This document shows positions 50,263 to 60,600 of a DNA stretch of 64,000 nt, in pieces. A model generated the notes under the pieces. That model was given only the letters and a program-made list of their open reading frames with translations. It was not told where the DNA came from and made no database searches. Origin of the DNA: UBA4416 sp964543545 (lineage in GTDB: Bacteria > Bacteroidota > Bacteroidia > B-17B0 > Aurantibacillaceae); the NCBI GenBank assembly GCA_964543545.1, contig CAZIYT010000006.1, positions 79,852 to 143,851 on the forward strand, read 5' to 3'. Both the position numbers and the translations under genes were made by a program. Each line of letters starts with the position of its first letter. The first letter of the stretch is position 1.

Positions 50263-50345
50263 TTTTTGGCGTCCGGGCGCGCTTTCCGCTGCAATCTCTG
50301 CGCAAAAAGAACAGCGCAGAGGATTTTCGCTGCAATCGCTGACGC
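50263..50345. repeat. Dispersed GGCGCGC...CGCTGCAATC element with central hairpin
   Basis: Between two convergent genes, CTCTGCGC (50296-50303) pairs with GCGCAGAG (50314-50321). The hairpin is flanked by direct copies of CGCTGCAATC (50287-50296 and 50328-50337) and by GGGCGCGC on the left and GCTGACGC on the right. Its reverse complement resembles the 41519 element around a different central hairpin. Confidence 0.65.
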
Positions 50346-50394
50346 AGACTTACCGCGATGTGGACTTTTTCACTCAAAAGAGCAACCTGTTTTT

Positions 50395-51480
50395 TTATAA
50401 AAATTTACTGGAGCCGTAACGCTTGTGTCTTCCTTTCCTTAAGTAAGGGCTTGGGTTAATGTAACGCAGGGATATCTCATAAGCGCCTCTTCCTGACGAA
50501 GAGCTCGTGAGCTTAGACACGTTGATGTCATAGCTCAGCCCGATCACATAGTTCCTGATCTCATATTGCATCACGGCGATCACCGCATCTTTTCCTCTAT
50601 ACAGCGCTCCTATATTGAACACGTTGCTTAAGACATAGCCCGTGACTTTCGATTCGTTTTTGGGTTTGATGCTGACGAGCATACCGGCGACGTATTCTTT
50701 CTGAGAGCCCTGCATCTGGAAATAGGCCTTTGGCAAGAGGCATACGTTGGTATTGTCGATGCCTATGGTTCCCTGGAAATAGGCGATGGCCCTGGTGCCT
50801 AGTTTATTCGCTTCATCCTTATAAAAGGCTACATCCGATTTGTTGATATGAAAACCTGAGATGCCGATGTCGAAGATCCGCACGGTATTGCTCGACATGT
50901 TCTTTTCGCCTTTTTTGTAGCGGTAATTCAAACCACCGGCTACATCGAAAAAATTAAGCCGCTGCAGGTTGCCCAGCTGCTCACCTGTAGCGAGCGAAGC
51001 GTTGTACGATTTCCCGTCGTATTGTTCTCCCCACTGAAACGCTGTGTTGTTGATGGATCTCTGGTTATAATTCAATTTGATCCCGGCGCTTAAAGAGCTG
51101 TACTCATCCAGCTTGACGCTGTAAGCAATGTTGAATCCCGATTGAAGGCTTACAAAGGAAGCATCTCCCGACTTGTCATAATAGCAATCGAAGCCCAGGC
51201 CCAGGCTGCCCCTTCTCTTTTTTTGCGCGGGCTTTCCCGACACCGAAATACCGTAGCTGGTAAATGGCTGAGCCACTGCTCCCCATTGCGAGCGGTGTAT
51301 GATGCCAATGTCAAGGTCATAATCGATTCCTGCATTAGCAGGGTTCACCTGGATCGGCATCGCGAAAAACTGCGAAAAGTGCATGTCCTGTGCCAGGGAA
51401 AGATGTATACTCACGAAACACAGGATGCTTATGAAAAGCGACCTGGATTTGTCTGTACTGAAGTTGAAATACCGGCTCAT
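50395..51480 (-). CDS. Type IX secretion system membrane protein, PorP/SprF family
   Basis: A 361-residue outer-membrane protein: signal SLFISILCFVSIHLSLAQ, then the family's MHFSQFFAMPIQVNPANAGIDYDLDIGIIHRSQWGAVAQPFTSYGISVSG start. Barrel strands follow, including LGLGFDCYYDKSGDASFVSLQSGFNIAYSVKL and FDIGISGFHINKSDVAFY. PorP/SprF proteins assist secretion and surface attachment of adhesins with type B sorting domains. Here the gene lies 37 bp downstream of such an adhesin on the same strand, the classic SprB/SprF arrangement. Confidence 0.95.
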   Translation of the reverse strand: MSRYFNFSTDKSRSLFISILCFVSIHLSLAQDMHFSQFFAMPIQVNPANAGIDYDLDIGIIHRSQWGAVAQPFTSYGISVSGKPAQKKRRGSLGLGFDCYYDKSGDASFVSLQSGFNIAYSVKLDEYSSLSAGIKLNYNQRSINNTAFQWGEQYDGKSYNASLATGEQLGNLQRLNFFDVAGGLNYRYKKGEKNMSSNTVRIFDIGISGFHINKSDVAFYKDEANKLGTRAIAYFQGTIGIDNTNVCLLPKAYFQMQGSQKEYVAGMLVSIKPKNESKVTGYVLSNVFNIGALYRGKDAVIAVMQYEIRNYVIGLSYDINVSKLTSSSSGRGAYEISLRYINPSPYLRKGRHKRYGSSKFL

Positions 51481-51517
51481 ATACTTGTCGTTTTAAATGA
51501 ATAATTTTTTAATGCAT

Positions 51518-54500
51518 TTACCGTACTAAGGTGATGTTGCCTTTTTTAGAAACGGAGTCGCCGTTTTTTGTTTTGGCAGATAACTGGTAGACGAATACGC
51601 CCGCATTTACCGCCGTGCCTCTGTAGGTCCCGTCCCAGGCGGAGCTGACGTCTGTTCCTTCAAATACAATTTCTCCCCAGCGGTCGTAAATTCTTAAGAC
51701 GATTTCCTGCAGGCAATTGCTGTACACTTTCAGCTCATCATTATGTCCGTCGTTATTGGGTGAAAACGCTGTCGGGATAAATACGTCGCCGCATTTGATC
51801 TTGATGTCCACGCACACAGTATCCACACAGCCCAGGTTATCGGTGATGCGGACACAGAAGGTTGCATCTTCCATAGGCGATACGCTCACGCTGCTGCTAC
51901 TGCTGCCTTGCAGGTAGGCGTTAGGCAGCCAGGCATAAATGTCGCCCTTGCCGGAATTGAGAATAGCCGATTCGCCCTGGTAAATTTCCTGGGCAGAGGT
52001 GCTTATGGTTGCCGTAAAGAGCGCAGAGCTTTGAATATCGGCAAAGTAAACCGCCTGGCAGTTATTATCATCGCTGATGGTCAGCGTGTATTGCTTCGCA
52101 CACAGATTCGTCACTGTATTTTGAGATGCTCCGTTTGGCTGCCAGGCATAGTGGTAAGCTCCTGTTCCGCCGCTGGCAGTAGCTGTAGCGATGCCATTGC
52201 ATAAGCCGCAGCTGGTATTCGAAAAAGTTAAGACGCCGTTTAACGCTGAAGGTTCTGTGATGGTAAAGGAGCGAACCGTATTACAGCCGGCATTGGTTGA
52301 TAAGGTACAGGTATAGACGCCTGCCGTTAAGCCGTTGGCGACATTGGATGAGGATGTATTTGGTGACCAGCTGAAACCGGTAGCGCCGCTGCTGTTTACG
52401 GTAATGCTTCCGTTGGAGGCACCGTTGCATAACACATTCGTGATACTGCTTGATAAGACGGATGGATAAGGAACAATGACAACGATTGCCTGCGCGCTTG
52501 AGGTGCAAACGCCCCCGTTAGAGCCGCTCACGGTATAGCTTGTTGTGCCGGGAGGACTTACCTGTACGCTGGATGTATTCTGTCCTGTGCTCCAGGTGTA
52601 GCTTGTGGCTCCATTGGCCGTTAAGGTGGCGCTTTGCCCGGTACAAAGGGTTGCGGAGTTAACTGCCACTGTTGGCGTAGGCGTTACGCTGAGTGTTGTT
52701 TGAGCGCTGTTAGTGCAGGTGCCGGTGCTTCCAATTACGGTGTAGGTAATTGTAGAAGCAGGACTGGCAATAACCGTAGCGCCTGATGAGGAACTTAAAG
52801 TAGCGGCAGGAGACCAGGTGTAAGAGCTGGCACCGCCTGCCGTTAATGCCTTGCTTTGCCCGCTGCAGATGGTTGTGGCGGCGCTCACCGTCAGCGTTGG
52901 ATTTTGTATGACGGTGATAGTCGCCTGTGTGCTTGAGCTACAGACCCCGCCATTGGAGCCTGTTATGGTATATACCGTCGTTGTTGCCGGGCTTAGGTTG
53001 ACAGAAGCTGTATTCTGTCCTGTGCTCCAGGTATAGCTGCTTGCTCCGGCGGCCGTTAAGGTGGCTGTTTGTCCGGCACAAACCGTAGCTGAATTGACAG
53101 CCAATGTCGGAGTAGGTATTACGCTGAGCGTGGTTTGTGCACTGTTGGTGCAGGTACCGGTACTTCCAATCACGGTATAGCTGCCTGTTGAAAGAGGAGT
53201 GGCTGTTACGGTAGCGCCTGATGAAGCGCTTAAGGTGGCGGATGGCGACCAGGTATAGGTTGTGGCGCCCCCAACAGTTAATACCTTGCTTTGCCCGCTG
53301 CAAATGGTAGTGGCGGCACTCACTGTCAGCGTTGGCGTTTGCGTGACGTAAATCGTAGGTGTTAAGGTATTATTGACAATACAGCTGGCCACATTGGTGC
53401 CGGTAATCGAATATTGTGTGGTGGCACCCGGGCTCACGGTGAAGCTGCTTCCCGACTGGCCTCCGGGATTGATGGTATACGTCGAGGCGCCCGCAGGAGT
53501 AATCACAGTCGTTTGCCCGCTACAGATAGAGCTGCTGCTGATGCTCTGGATAGTGATGGAGGCGCTGACGATGGCTACATTGACCGTGCCCGATAGAATG
53601 CAGCCGGAGCTATTGGTGACGCTGACGCTGTAAGTGCCGGCATGGACGGAAGAGGCATTCGTGATCGTCGGGTTTTGGGTAGTATTGCTATAGGTATTCG
53701 GGCCTGTCCAGGTATACGTGCCCACGCTGGAAACGGACAAGGTAATGGCCGAGCCTTCACAAACAGGGCTGTTGCTGGTGGGAGTGAGGGTAGAGGACCC
53801 GCCTACGGAAACGGTAATGCCCAGTCTTGTACTCAGTCCGCCGCAAATGCTATCCCCGACATAAAACGTGGTATTCGCCATAATGGGTGGCGTCACAAAT
53901 ACATTGCCGCTTCCAAGATACGTGCCGTTGGTGGCTGCATTGTACCAAACCCGGGTACCACCGGCGCAAAGGCTACTCGTTACCGTTAAGGTCGTTGTCT
54001 GCCCCGGACATACCGTTAAGTTGGCTACAGGCGTTGTGTTTGTTGGCGTAGGTACCTGCGACAATGTTTGTGTGTATTCAGCAATAAAAGCATCCTGGGC
54101 GCCGCTGCTTACCAGGTTCGCCGTTCCTGCACCGGGATCGAAATCAGCGGTTCCGTTAAAGTAATTGGAGAGAAGCACATTCAAAGAAGTAGGATTGACC
54201 ACAACGCTGGAGCTGTAATCGTTGCCTGTGCCACCAAAGCTGGAAGCGCCCAGGTAACAGCCCATGTCGCTGTATTTGGAATAAAAGGCATCGTACAAGC
54301 CAAGTGTATTGCGGTTTGCAGCGGCCGGTCCCGGATCGAAATCTGCCGTCGGCGAATCAAAGCCCCCGGTGATGTACACGTTTTCGCAGTTATCGAGCTT
54401 GATGTCGGCAGGAGAGTCGTCGCCGGTGCCGCCAATGCTTTTGGCCCAGATGTAATTGCCGGTAGCCAGGGCGTACTTCGCGATGAAGCCATCGCCATTG

Positions 54501-55516
54501 CCAACAGCAGTCATGTTAAAGCCGCCGCCGCTGACGTTGAAATTACTGGTGACTTTATATTGCCCGGTCCAGTACACCGCATTGTTGGCCTGGTTGATCA
54601 CAAGGCCCTGCCCGAAATCGTCCTGCGTTCCTCCGGCTTGCCTGGCCCATAGCAGCGCTCCCGTTCCATCGTAGGCTGCCAGGCAGGCATCATAGCCACC
54701 AAAGGGCGTGAGGTTATTGGTACCGCCCCTCATATTAAAATTGGTGGTACCGCTGAAATAACCCGCGACGTATAAATTTCCCGCGGCATCATTTTCCATG
54801 TCCGTCATCCAATGCCAGGCGCCGTTGGTGCTTAAGTTTCCGCACCACAAATAATTTCCGGCGGTTGTGTATTTGGCAAGCGCAAAATTCCAGGGAGCCA
54901 CCACAGGCAGGGTAGCAACACCGGGCCCCGGATCAAAATCGATCCCGACGGTAGAGCACATCACGCCGATGTATACCTCGCCGGCAGCATCCACACTGAT
55001 GCAGGGGCCATGATCGTTATTCTGGCTGGCCACATTATGCGCCCAGATATAGTTGCCATTTGTATCGTACTCGCCAAACCAGGCATCGATATTGCCCATT
55101 GAGGTTAAGTTCGCCACGCCCGGCCCCGGATCGAAATCCGCACTTTGATTTCCGTAGGCAAAGGAGCCGCAGACATACACATGCCCGGCAGCATCTGTTT
55201 TAATATCGTAACCCAGATCGTCGCTGCCGGTACCAATAGCATTCACCCATAAGAAATTTCCCGTAGGGCTGTATTTGGCAAAAAAAATATCGTCGCCGCC
55301 AACAGATGTCCGGTTGGCCAAACCGGGCCCCGGATCAAAATCAACGGTCGCTCTGAAAGAACCGATCACATAGATATTGCCGGCATTATCCGTTCTCATC
55401 TTGTTAACGGATTCATTGCCCGTGCCGCCAAAGCGGTTAGCCCATGAGTAGTTCAACTGAGCACTTAACTCATGAGTTATCATGAACAGGAAAATTATAG
55501 GGATAATTTTTTTCAT
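51518..55516 (-). CDS. Large surface protein: SBBP-like propeller, Ig-like repeats, type B T9SS domain
   Basis: A 1,332-residue exported protein with signal MKKIIPIIFLFMITHELSAQ. Residues ~25-490 hold six to seven blades with DFDPGPG, GGTGND and 'AKYSPTGNFLWVNAIGTGSDD' texts, an SBBP-type propeller. Residues ~500-1130 are Ig/adhesion-like repeats with PTLTVSAATTICSGQSK and YTWSTGQNT; two 145-residue double units are near identical. SprB-like repeats (NVLCNGASNGSITVNSSGATGFSWSPN, NTSCGLCNGIATATASGGTGAYHYAWQPNG) follow. The type B sorting domain (about 1240-1332: VFIPTAFSPNNDGHNDELKVYSNCLQEIVLRIYDRWGEIVFEG) is last. Partnered with PorP/SprF downstream. Confidence 0.92.
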   Translation of the reverse strand: MKKIIPIIFLFMITHELSAQLNYSWANRFGGTGNESVNKMRTDNAGNIYVIGSFRATVDFDPGPGLANRTSVGGDDIFFAKYSPTGNFLWVNAIGTGSDDLGYDIKTDAAGHVYVCGSFAYGNQSADFDPGPGVANLTSMGNIDAWFGEYDTNGNYIWAHNVASQNNDHGPCISVDAAGEVYIGVMCSTVGIDFDPGPGVATLPVVAPWNFALAKYTTAGNYLWCGNLSTNGAWHWMTDMENDAAGNLYVAGYFSGTTNFNMRGGTNNLTPFGGYDACLAAYDGTGALLWARQAGGTQDDFGQGLVINQANNAVYWTGQYKVTSNFNVSGGGFNMTAVGNGDGFIAKYALATGNYIWAKSIGGTGDDSPADIKLDNCENVYITGGFDSPTADFDPGPAAANRNTLGLYDAFYSKYSDMGCYLGASSFGGTGNDYSSSVVVNPTSLNVLLSNYFNGTADFDPGAGTANLVSSGAQDAFIAEYTQTLSQVPTPTNTTPVANLTVCPGQTTTLTVTSSLCAGGTRVWYNAATNGTYLGSGNVFVTPPIMANTTFYVGDSICGGLSTRLGITVSVGGSSTLTPTSNSPVCEGSAITLSVSSVGTYTWTGPNTYSNTTQNPTITNASSVHAGTYSVSVTNSSGCILSGTVNVAIVSASITIQSISSSSICSGQTTVITPAGASTYTINPGGQSGSSFTVSPGATTQYSITGTNVASCIVNNTLTPTIYVTQTPTLTVSAATTICSGQSKVLTVGGATTYTWSPSATLSASSGATVTATPLSTGSYTVIGSTGTCTNSAQTTLSVIPTPTLAVNSATVCAGQTATLTAAGASSYTWSTGQNTASVNLSPATTTVYTITGSNGGVCSSSTQATITVIQNPTLTVSAATTICSGQSKALTAGGASSYTWSPAATLSSSSGATVIASPASTITYTVIGSTGTCTNSAQTTLSVTPTPTVAVNSATLCTGQSATLTANGATSYTWSTGQNTSSVQVSPPGTTSYTVSGSNGGVCTSSAQAIVVIVPYPSVLSSSITNVLCNGASNGSITVNSSGATGFSWSPNTSSSNVANGLTAGVYTCTLSTNAGCNTVRSFTITEPSALNGVLTFSNTSCGLCNGIATATASGGTGAYHYAWQPNGASQNTVTNLCAKQYTLTISDDNNCQAVYFADIQSSALFTATISTSAQEIYQGESAILNSGKGDIYAWLPNAYLQGSSSSSVSVSPMEDATFCVRITDNLGCVDTVCVDIKIKCGDVFIPTAFSPNNDGHNDELKVYSNCLQEIVLRIYDRWGEIVFEGTDVSSAWDGTYRGTAVNAGVFVYQLSAKTKNGDSVSKKGNITLVR
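52470..53340 (-). repeat. Two tandem 435-bp coding repeats in the adhesin gene
   Basis: The phrase encoding PTLTVSAATTICSGQSK occurs at about 53288-53340 and again 435 bp lower, near 52853-52905, and the following 128 codons are repeated with few changes. The unit corresponds to 145 residues (two Ig-like domains). Confidence 0.8.
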
Positions 55517-55760
55517 AAAAACAGATTAAGTTTATTTACGAATTTAGAACATCGCTCCTCCGCTTTTTATGTTAATTGCATTTGAAATTAAGTTTCTGAT
55601 CTGCCTTTTTTGTATCTTTAAGTGTTTTGTAGATGGTGATAGTATCTAATAATTGATAATTATAGGCACACCATACTCTCGTTTTGTAATTAATATTAAG
55701 TTTCTGAATAAACAGGATTGAGCAAAAAACCGTATTCGTTTAGTATAAGGATCAAGCGGT

Positions 55761-57218
55761 ATGACAAACAAAAAGAAACCCTCCCTGCTGAAAGACCTGA
55801 TCCATAGCCTGGAGCCGGGCGAAAAGCGCTATGTCTCGATTAACCTGGACCGGTTCAAGGCCGGCAATGATTACCTGAAGATATTCAACGCCATCCTGTT
55901 TTCGAGCCCGGATACCGAAAGCAATAACCTGAGCGAGATCTCAAAAAATATAGCGGTCATCAAGGTCCAGCTGTACTGGAAAATTTTAAGGATCCTCCAG
56001 CAGTATAAGAGTGAGAATAATCCGGAGATCAAAAAGAACGACCTGCTTTCGCAATACGCTATCCTCGAGGAAAAAGGCTTAACCGACCAGGCGTTGAAGG
56101 TATTGAATTACCTCTCTGAGTTTTGCAAAGAGCATCAATTCACCGATGACCTGTTGTACATCGAACGGAAAAAAATAAGGATCCACATCGAGCATAACGA
56201 TCAGCAAAAGAAGGAACACTACTTGTCGTTGTTCAACAGGGAGTCGCTGAAAAACATTAAAGCCATCAACCAGGTCAATACCCTGTTAAAGATCTATTAC
56301 CAGAATAAATTAAACCTGCAGTTCTTTAGCCTCAAGATCGATCTGAACGCCGTAAAAATTATCAATTCCTATGTCAACCGGTTGAAAGAGGAAGAGCTGC
56401 TCTCGGAGAATGCGATGTTTTTTTACCATTTCAATAAAAGCATCTATTATGTGCTCACCGGAAATATCAAGGAAGGTCTTCTTCATCTGAAAAAAACAAT
56501 CAACAGCGTGTTTGGTGCCGGAAACCAGAAAGTGTTTTACTCGGTCCATCAGAACGATATCCTGGACGTCCTGTTTGAGCTCGTATACGTGAACCAGATC
56601 GACACGGTCTTCAAAAAAATGATCCTGGAGATCGAACAGCAATTGCTCAAAGCCAGGGGCGATATTACCCGCTTTCAGCTATTCAAGCTCGAAGTGGAAT
56701 GTTATTTAAACTGGAAGAACGGAGACCTGAAAGAGTTTACCGCGTCGCATCACAAGCTGCTGAAGTTTAACCGGGAACAGCATTATGATATTTACAAAAC
56801 AAGCCAGCCCATCAATACCGTCAGGGTATTTGTGGAAAACAGGGAGTATAAGAAATGCTGGTTTTTTATCAATAACCTGACCAAAGCGCAAACCAGGCTT
56901 CTGAAATTCGAGATCCAGCTTACCTTGAAATTGCTAAAGCTGGTGCTCAGCATCCTGCTCTCCGACTTTTCGCTGGTAAAAACAGAGATGAAGAACCTCA
57001 AGGCCTTTGTCGGGAGCACCGGCATTAGTAGCGGATTCTGCAACAGCGTCATTTCGATGGCCGAGCAGCTCATTAAGCTTCAGAAAAAGCAGGGCAGGCC
57101 AGGCACTTTAATAGCGGGCTTTAAGGCTCGGCTCGCCGATGTATTGACGCAAGACGATTATAAAATTAATTACGAGAAAATCATTAACTTTAATAAGCTC
57201 ATTATGGATACCGTCTGA
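55761..57218 (+). CDS. Uncharacterised helical-repeat protein
   Basis: A 485-residue cytoplasmic protein, nearly all alpha-helical, with no membrane segment or signal. It opens with LLKDLIHSLEPGEKRYVSINLDRFKAGNDYLKIFNAIL, the 'sL.pgEKRyfk' start of a Bacteroidota-specific group of TPR-like proteins. Later units (QALKVLNYLSEFCKEHQFTDDLLYIERKKIRIHIEHND, MFFYHFNKSIYYVLTGNIKEGLLHLKKTI) have a TPR-like two-helix pattern. Function unknown; a protein-protein scaffold is likely. A SiaC-like gene follows after 25 bp, suggesting a joint transcript. Confidence 0.8.
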   Translation: MTNKKKPSLLKDLIHSLEPGEKRYVSINLDRFKAGNDYLKIFNAILFSSPDTESNNLSEISKNIAVIKVQLYWKILRILQQYKSENNPEIKKNDLLSQYAILEEKGLTDQALKVLNYLSEFCKEHQFTDDLLYIERKKIRIHIEHNDQQKKEHYLSLFNRESLKNIKAINQVNTLLKIYYQNKLNLQFFSLKIDLNAVKIINSYVNRLKEEELLSENAMFFYHFNKSIYYVLTGNIKEGLLHLKKTINSVFGAGNQKVFYSVHQNDILDVLFELVYVNQIDTVFKKMILEIEQQLLKARGDITRFQLFKLEVECYLNWKNGDLKEFTASHHKLLKFNREQHYDIYKTSQPINTVRVFVENREYKKCWFFINNLTKAQTRLLKFEIQLTLKLLKLVLSILLSDFSLVKTEMKNLKAFVGSTGISSGFCNSVISMAEQLIKLQKKQGRPGTLIAGFKARLADVLTQDDYKINYEKIINFNKLIMDTV

Positions 57219-57243
57219 ATATCTTAACAATTTAAACTGATAT

Positions 57244-57636
57244 ATGGATCCCTTATTTATTTTGAAAACCAATATATCTCCCGAGATCGTGTTTGATCCC
57301 GGTGCAGGATTGTTTGTCATCCGGGGAGAGTCTAGGCCCGAGTACCCTCAGAAATTTTACCAGAAAGTATTCGAGTGGTTCGACAGGTACTTTGTTCATA
57401 CAGCAGCTTCCCCGTCCCGCAACAGCATCAACCTGGTGGTTGACTTCGATTATTTCAATTCGACAACAGCCAAGGTTATTTACGATTTATTGATCCACGT
57501 CAAATCGGGCTTTCAACAAACGGGAGGCCGCCTGGTCATTACCTGGTGCCACGATAAGATGGATGAAGATATGATGCACTCCGGCAAGGAGCTGGAAGCC
57601 CTTACCAAACTGCCATTCCGCTTTGAAGCAAAATAA
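57244..57636 (+). CDS. DUF1987 / SiaC family regulatory phosphoprotein
   Basis: A 130-residue cytoplasmic protein: PEIVFDPGAGLFVIRGESRPEYPQKFYQKVFEWFDRYF, then NLVVDFDYFNSTTAKVIYDLLIHVKS and GRLVITWCHDKMDEDMMHSGKELEALTKLPFRF. The sequence matches DUF1987, whose studied member SiaC is phosphorylated by a kinase (SiaB) and regulates a diguanylate cyclase in Pseudomonas. The phosphosite region around F-NSTT (Ser/Thr cluster after the Asn) is present. No SiaB-like kinase or GGDEF gene is nearby, so the partner must lie elsewhere. Confidence 0.9.
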   Translation: MDPLFILKTNISPEIVFDPGAGLFVIRGESRPEYPQKFYQKVFEWFDRYFVHTAASPSRNSINLVVDFDYFNSTTAKVIYDLLIHVKSGFQQTGGRLVITWCHDKMDEDMMHSGKELEALTKLPFRFEAK

Positions 57637-57653
57637 GTAAATACCAGCAAGGA

Positions 57654-60600
57654 TTATTCCTCGCTGGCATTCATCATATTCATTTTGCGCAGGAACTGTT
57701 TGCGCTTTTCAGGGCTGGCAGTCGTATACTGGAAGCCAGGTCCCGATTTCACTTCCTGTTTGCGGTCTTTCGGTTTCAGGTTTTTAATGTCGTTATTGAA
57801 CTCCGCATTGCTGCTCACCACGCTCATCACACCTTTGAAGTAGCTGAAGAAGTACCAGGTTTGCGGATCGAGCTCAAAGTACATGTTGAAGGTATCGCCA
57901 CCCTTTTTCTTGATCACCTGGATGTATCCCGGAACCTGCTTATACACTTCCGACTCGTTCACGCTGCCGATGCCTATTTTTCCTACGGAAATAAAGGAGT
58001 GGGTCTTCTCATCGTATTTAAGCTGAACGTTGGTCAGCATCAGTGTTTTGGAAAACTCTTCCGGGAATTTTTTAATAGTACCGTATAATTCGAGGTCAGA
58101 AATCGCCTTATCCGATTTTTCCTTTCCTAGGATCTCGGTGATCCCTTTCCGGAATACCGGGTTTGAGAAATCCACCGGAGCCAGCGTATTCTCATACACT
58201 AAAATATCCTTATACATTTTTTTCAGAGCGCCCTTATCGAAGAAGAAATCGATCGTGGTCATCATTTCAAAGGTGGCCGAATCGTTGATGGTGCTGTGAG
58301 TAGCCACGCCGATGCTGTTTAGCTTCACCTGTCCGAGGTCTGCACCCAGGTCCATTTTACCCTCGGCATATACCTTACAGTTTGTCGTGTTGAGGCTTAT
58401 CAGGTTGCCCGGAAGGCTTTGCTCCACAAATTTTTCCTTGTTGGTGATAATGTATTCTCCCTTTTGCTTGTTGAAGCCCAGGAAGCCGCTGGCACCGATC
58501 ACATCCACATCCTTACGCCCTTCTCGCAGGGAAAGGAACGTAGAATACACCTTTCCGGAGTCAGGACCGTAAACGATGGCCGAGCCGATATCTTTGCCTC
58601 CCACGTCAGTAGCGTTGGAATCGATCGGGATCAGGATCTCCTTCGGATCGATCTCCCCGTTGAATTTCAGGTAAGCTTTCCCGATCCTGCCACAGTTATG
58701 CACGATCTTCGTGCCTCCCTGGTAGGTGAGGAACTTGTTGGACGCAAAGAGGAACACCTTTCCGGCAAAGCTGAAATAATCGTTGAACTGGAATTTGGCA
58801 TCTTCCCCGATCACACCTTCCGAAACCGTTTGCCCCGTTGTATCAGGCTTTATCGTATTGAACTGGATCAGGTAAGGCTTGTTATTCTCATCCAGGTATT
58901 GGTATTCGCCTTTCGCAATGTAGCTTTTGCGCCCGGTAATGTAGCCGCTCACATTGCGGATCGTATGGTATTTGGTAACCGTGTTAGCCAGGATCACCGC
59001 ATTTTTCAAAGTATCCATCACCGCATTCTTTCGAACCACCACTTTGCCGGAATCCGGGAACATCCGGGCATCCGCCACATTGATGAACGGCACGTTGATA
59101 CAACTGATGATGTATTTCCGGATATTGTAATTGGCTGCCGGCGCAATAAACCGCAGGGAATCCTGTTTCGGATGCACCGAAATAAACTCAGGCCCTTCAA
59201 GGTCGAGCGCATTCTCCACATTCGAATCCAGTTTTTTCTTATCGTCGCCCAGCTGGATCTCCTCGCTGTCCATAAACCATTTGAAACGGTCCATATAAGC
59301 GATGTATTGATTCTTAGGGAACCTTACGGTCGAGCCCTTACCATTAGCCACAAACTCGCCCACACGCTTATCCAGGTCCATTTTGGTGTTCACATTGTCC
59401 GAGGCAAAGGTGAGGCCTTCCTCCTCGATGGCCCTCAGGTGGAAATCGGCGGTATCGGAGAAGAACTGGTGTTGCTTAAATAAAATATTGACGGCCTGTA
59501 TATCCGCTTTCACCAGGTCCACCGTGCCATGCCCGTGCAGCTCCTGTGGGCTTAAGGAATACCTGCCATTGAAAGTACATTTTCCGTTATACGATCTAAA
59601 AGCGCTGGCTTTATTGGTAGCATCCATCACATCCTTGTAAGGCATCCAGTGTACATATACTGTATCGCCATGCACCTGCGGAAACTCGATCGGGTCGATC
59701 TGCTCCTTGATGTCGTAGGAAGTAGCCATCGTATTCATACTATCCGGGAAGAAAATAAAATCCTTCGACTTGGTGGTCGAGGTCACATAGTTCAGGTCAC
59801 CATCGGCCCTTAAGCCTTTATTGCTTAAGCGGATCTCGTTCTCAAACTTCGCTTTGCCGCCATACACCTGGTAGCCGCCCGGAGGCGTGCTCCTCACAAA
59901 ACCCAGGGAGTAATCCGGTTGCAGCGACAGCTTTTCCCTGAAGGTAGGGAAGATTCCCGCCGATGAAAATTCCCCTTCAAATACCAGGCCCTCGTTGCGG
60001 AAGTTATCCAGGCTATCCATTGTAAACGGGTCCAGCTTGTAATAAAACTTATCCCTGTTGTAAACCCCTTTAAAAATCGTTCTCTTGTCGTAGTAAGTAT
60101 AGCTCTCCTTGAAGCTCTGGAAAGTCGGGAAGGTCGGTGCTTTGCCATAGCCACTATGATTTTTGGGAGCGTCGATGCGTAGCTCGCCGTTCATGTTCTC
60201 GATCACCGATTGCACCCTCTTGAATGGATAGTTACCGTTAATATCGGGTTCCCGCGCTACAACGAAGATGCGGCAGGAGTCAATGGTTTTCATTTTCACT
60301 TTGAACATGTCGTAGTCAAAAACGAATTCCTTCCCGTGGAACTCAAACTTTCCGGAAGATACTGAGCCCGAGAACTCAAAGGTTCTGTTCTTTTTCAAAA
60401 TGAGCTCTCCTTTTTTCGGGAACACAAATACCTTTTGCGTATCGCTCAGCAAAATACTTTCCACACCACGCACCGTAATGTCGTAGCTATTGTTGATGAG
60501 GCTCATGGTCGCATTGTCTTTATTAGGGAAAACCGAGTGAATCGTAATTACATCGTGATCCCTTTCGTGGCGGGAGTTTTTGATGTAATCGAATAAGCGC

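Noticed and set aside
52470..53340. Possible CRISPR-like or VNTR array
   Set aside because: The 435-bp units are in frame and encode Ig-like domain pairs; there are no short repeats with unique spacers.
54068..54652. 194-codon plus ORF inside the large adhesin
   Set aside because: Antisense shadow of the propeller region (DFDPGPG repeats) of the 51518-55516 gene.
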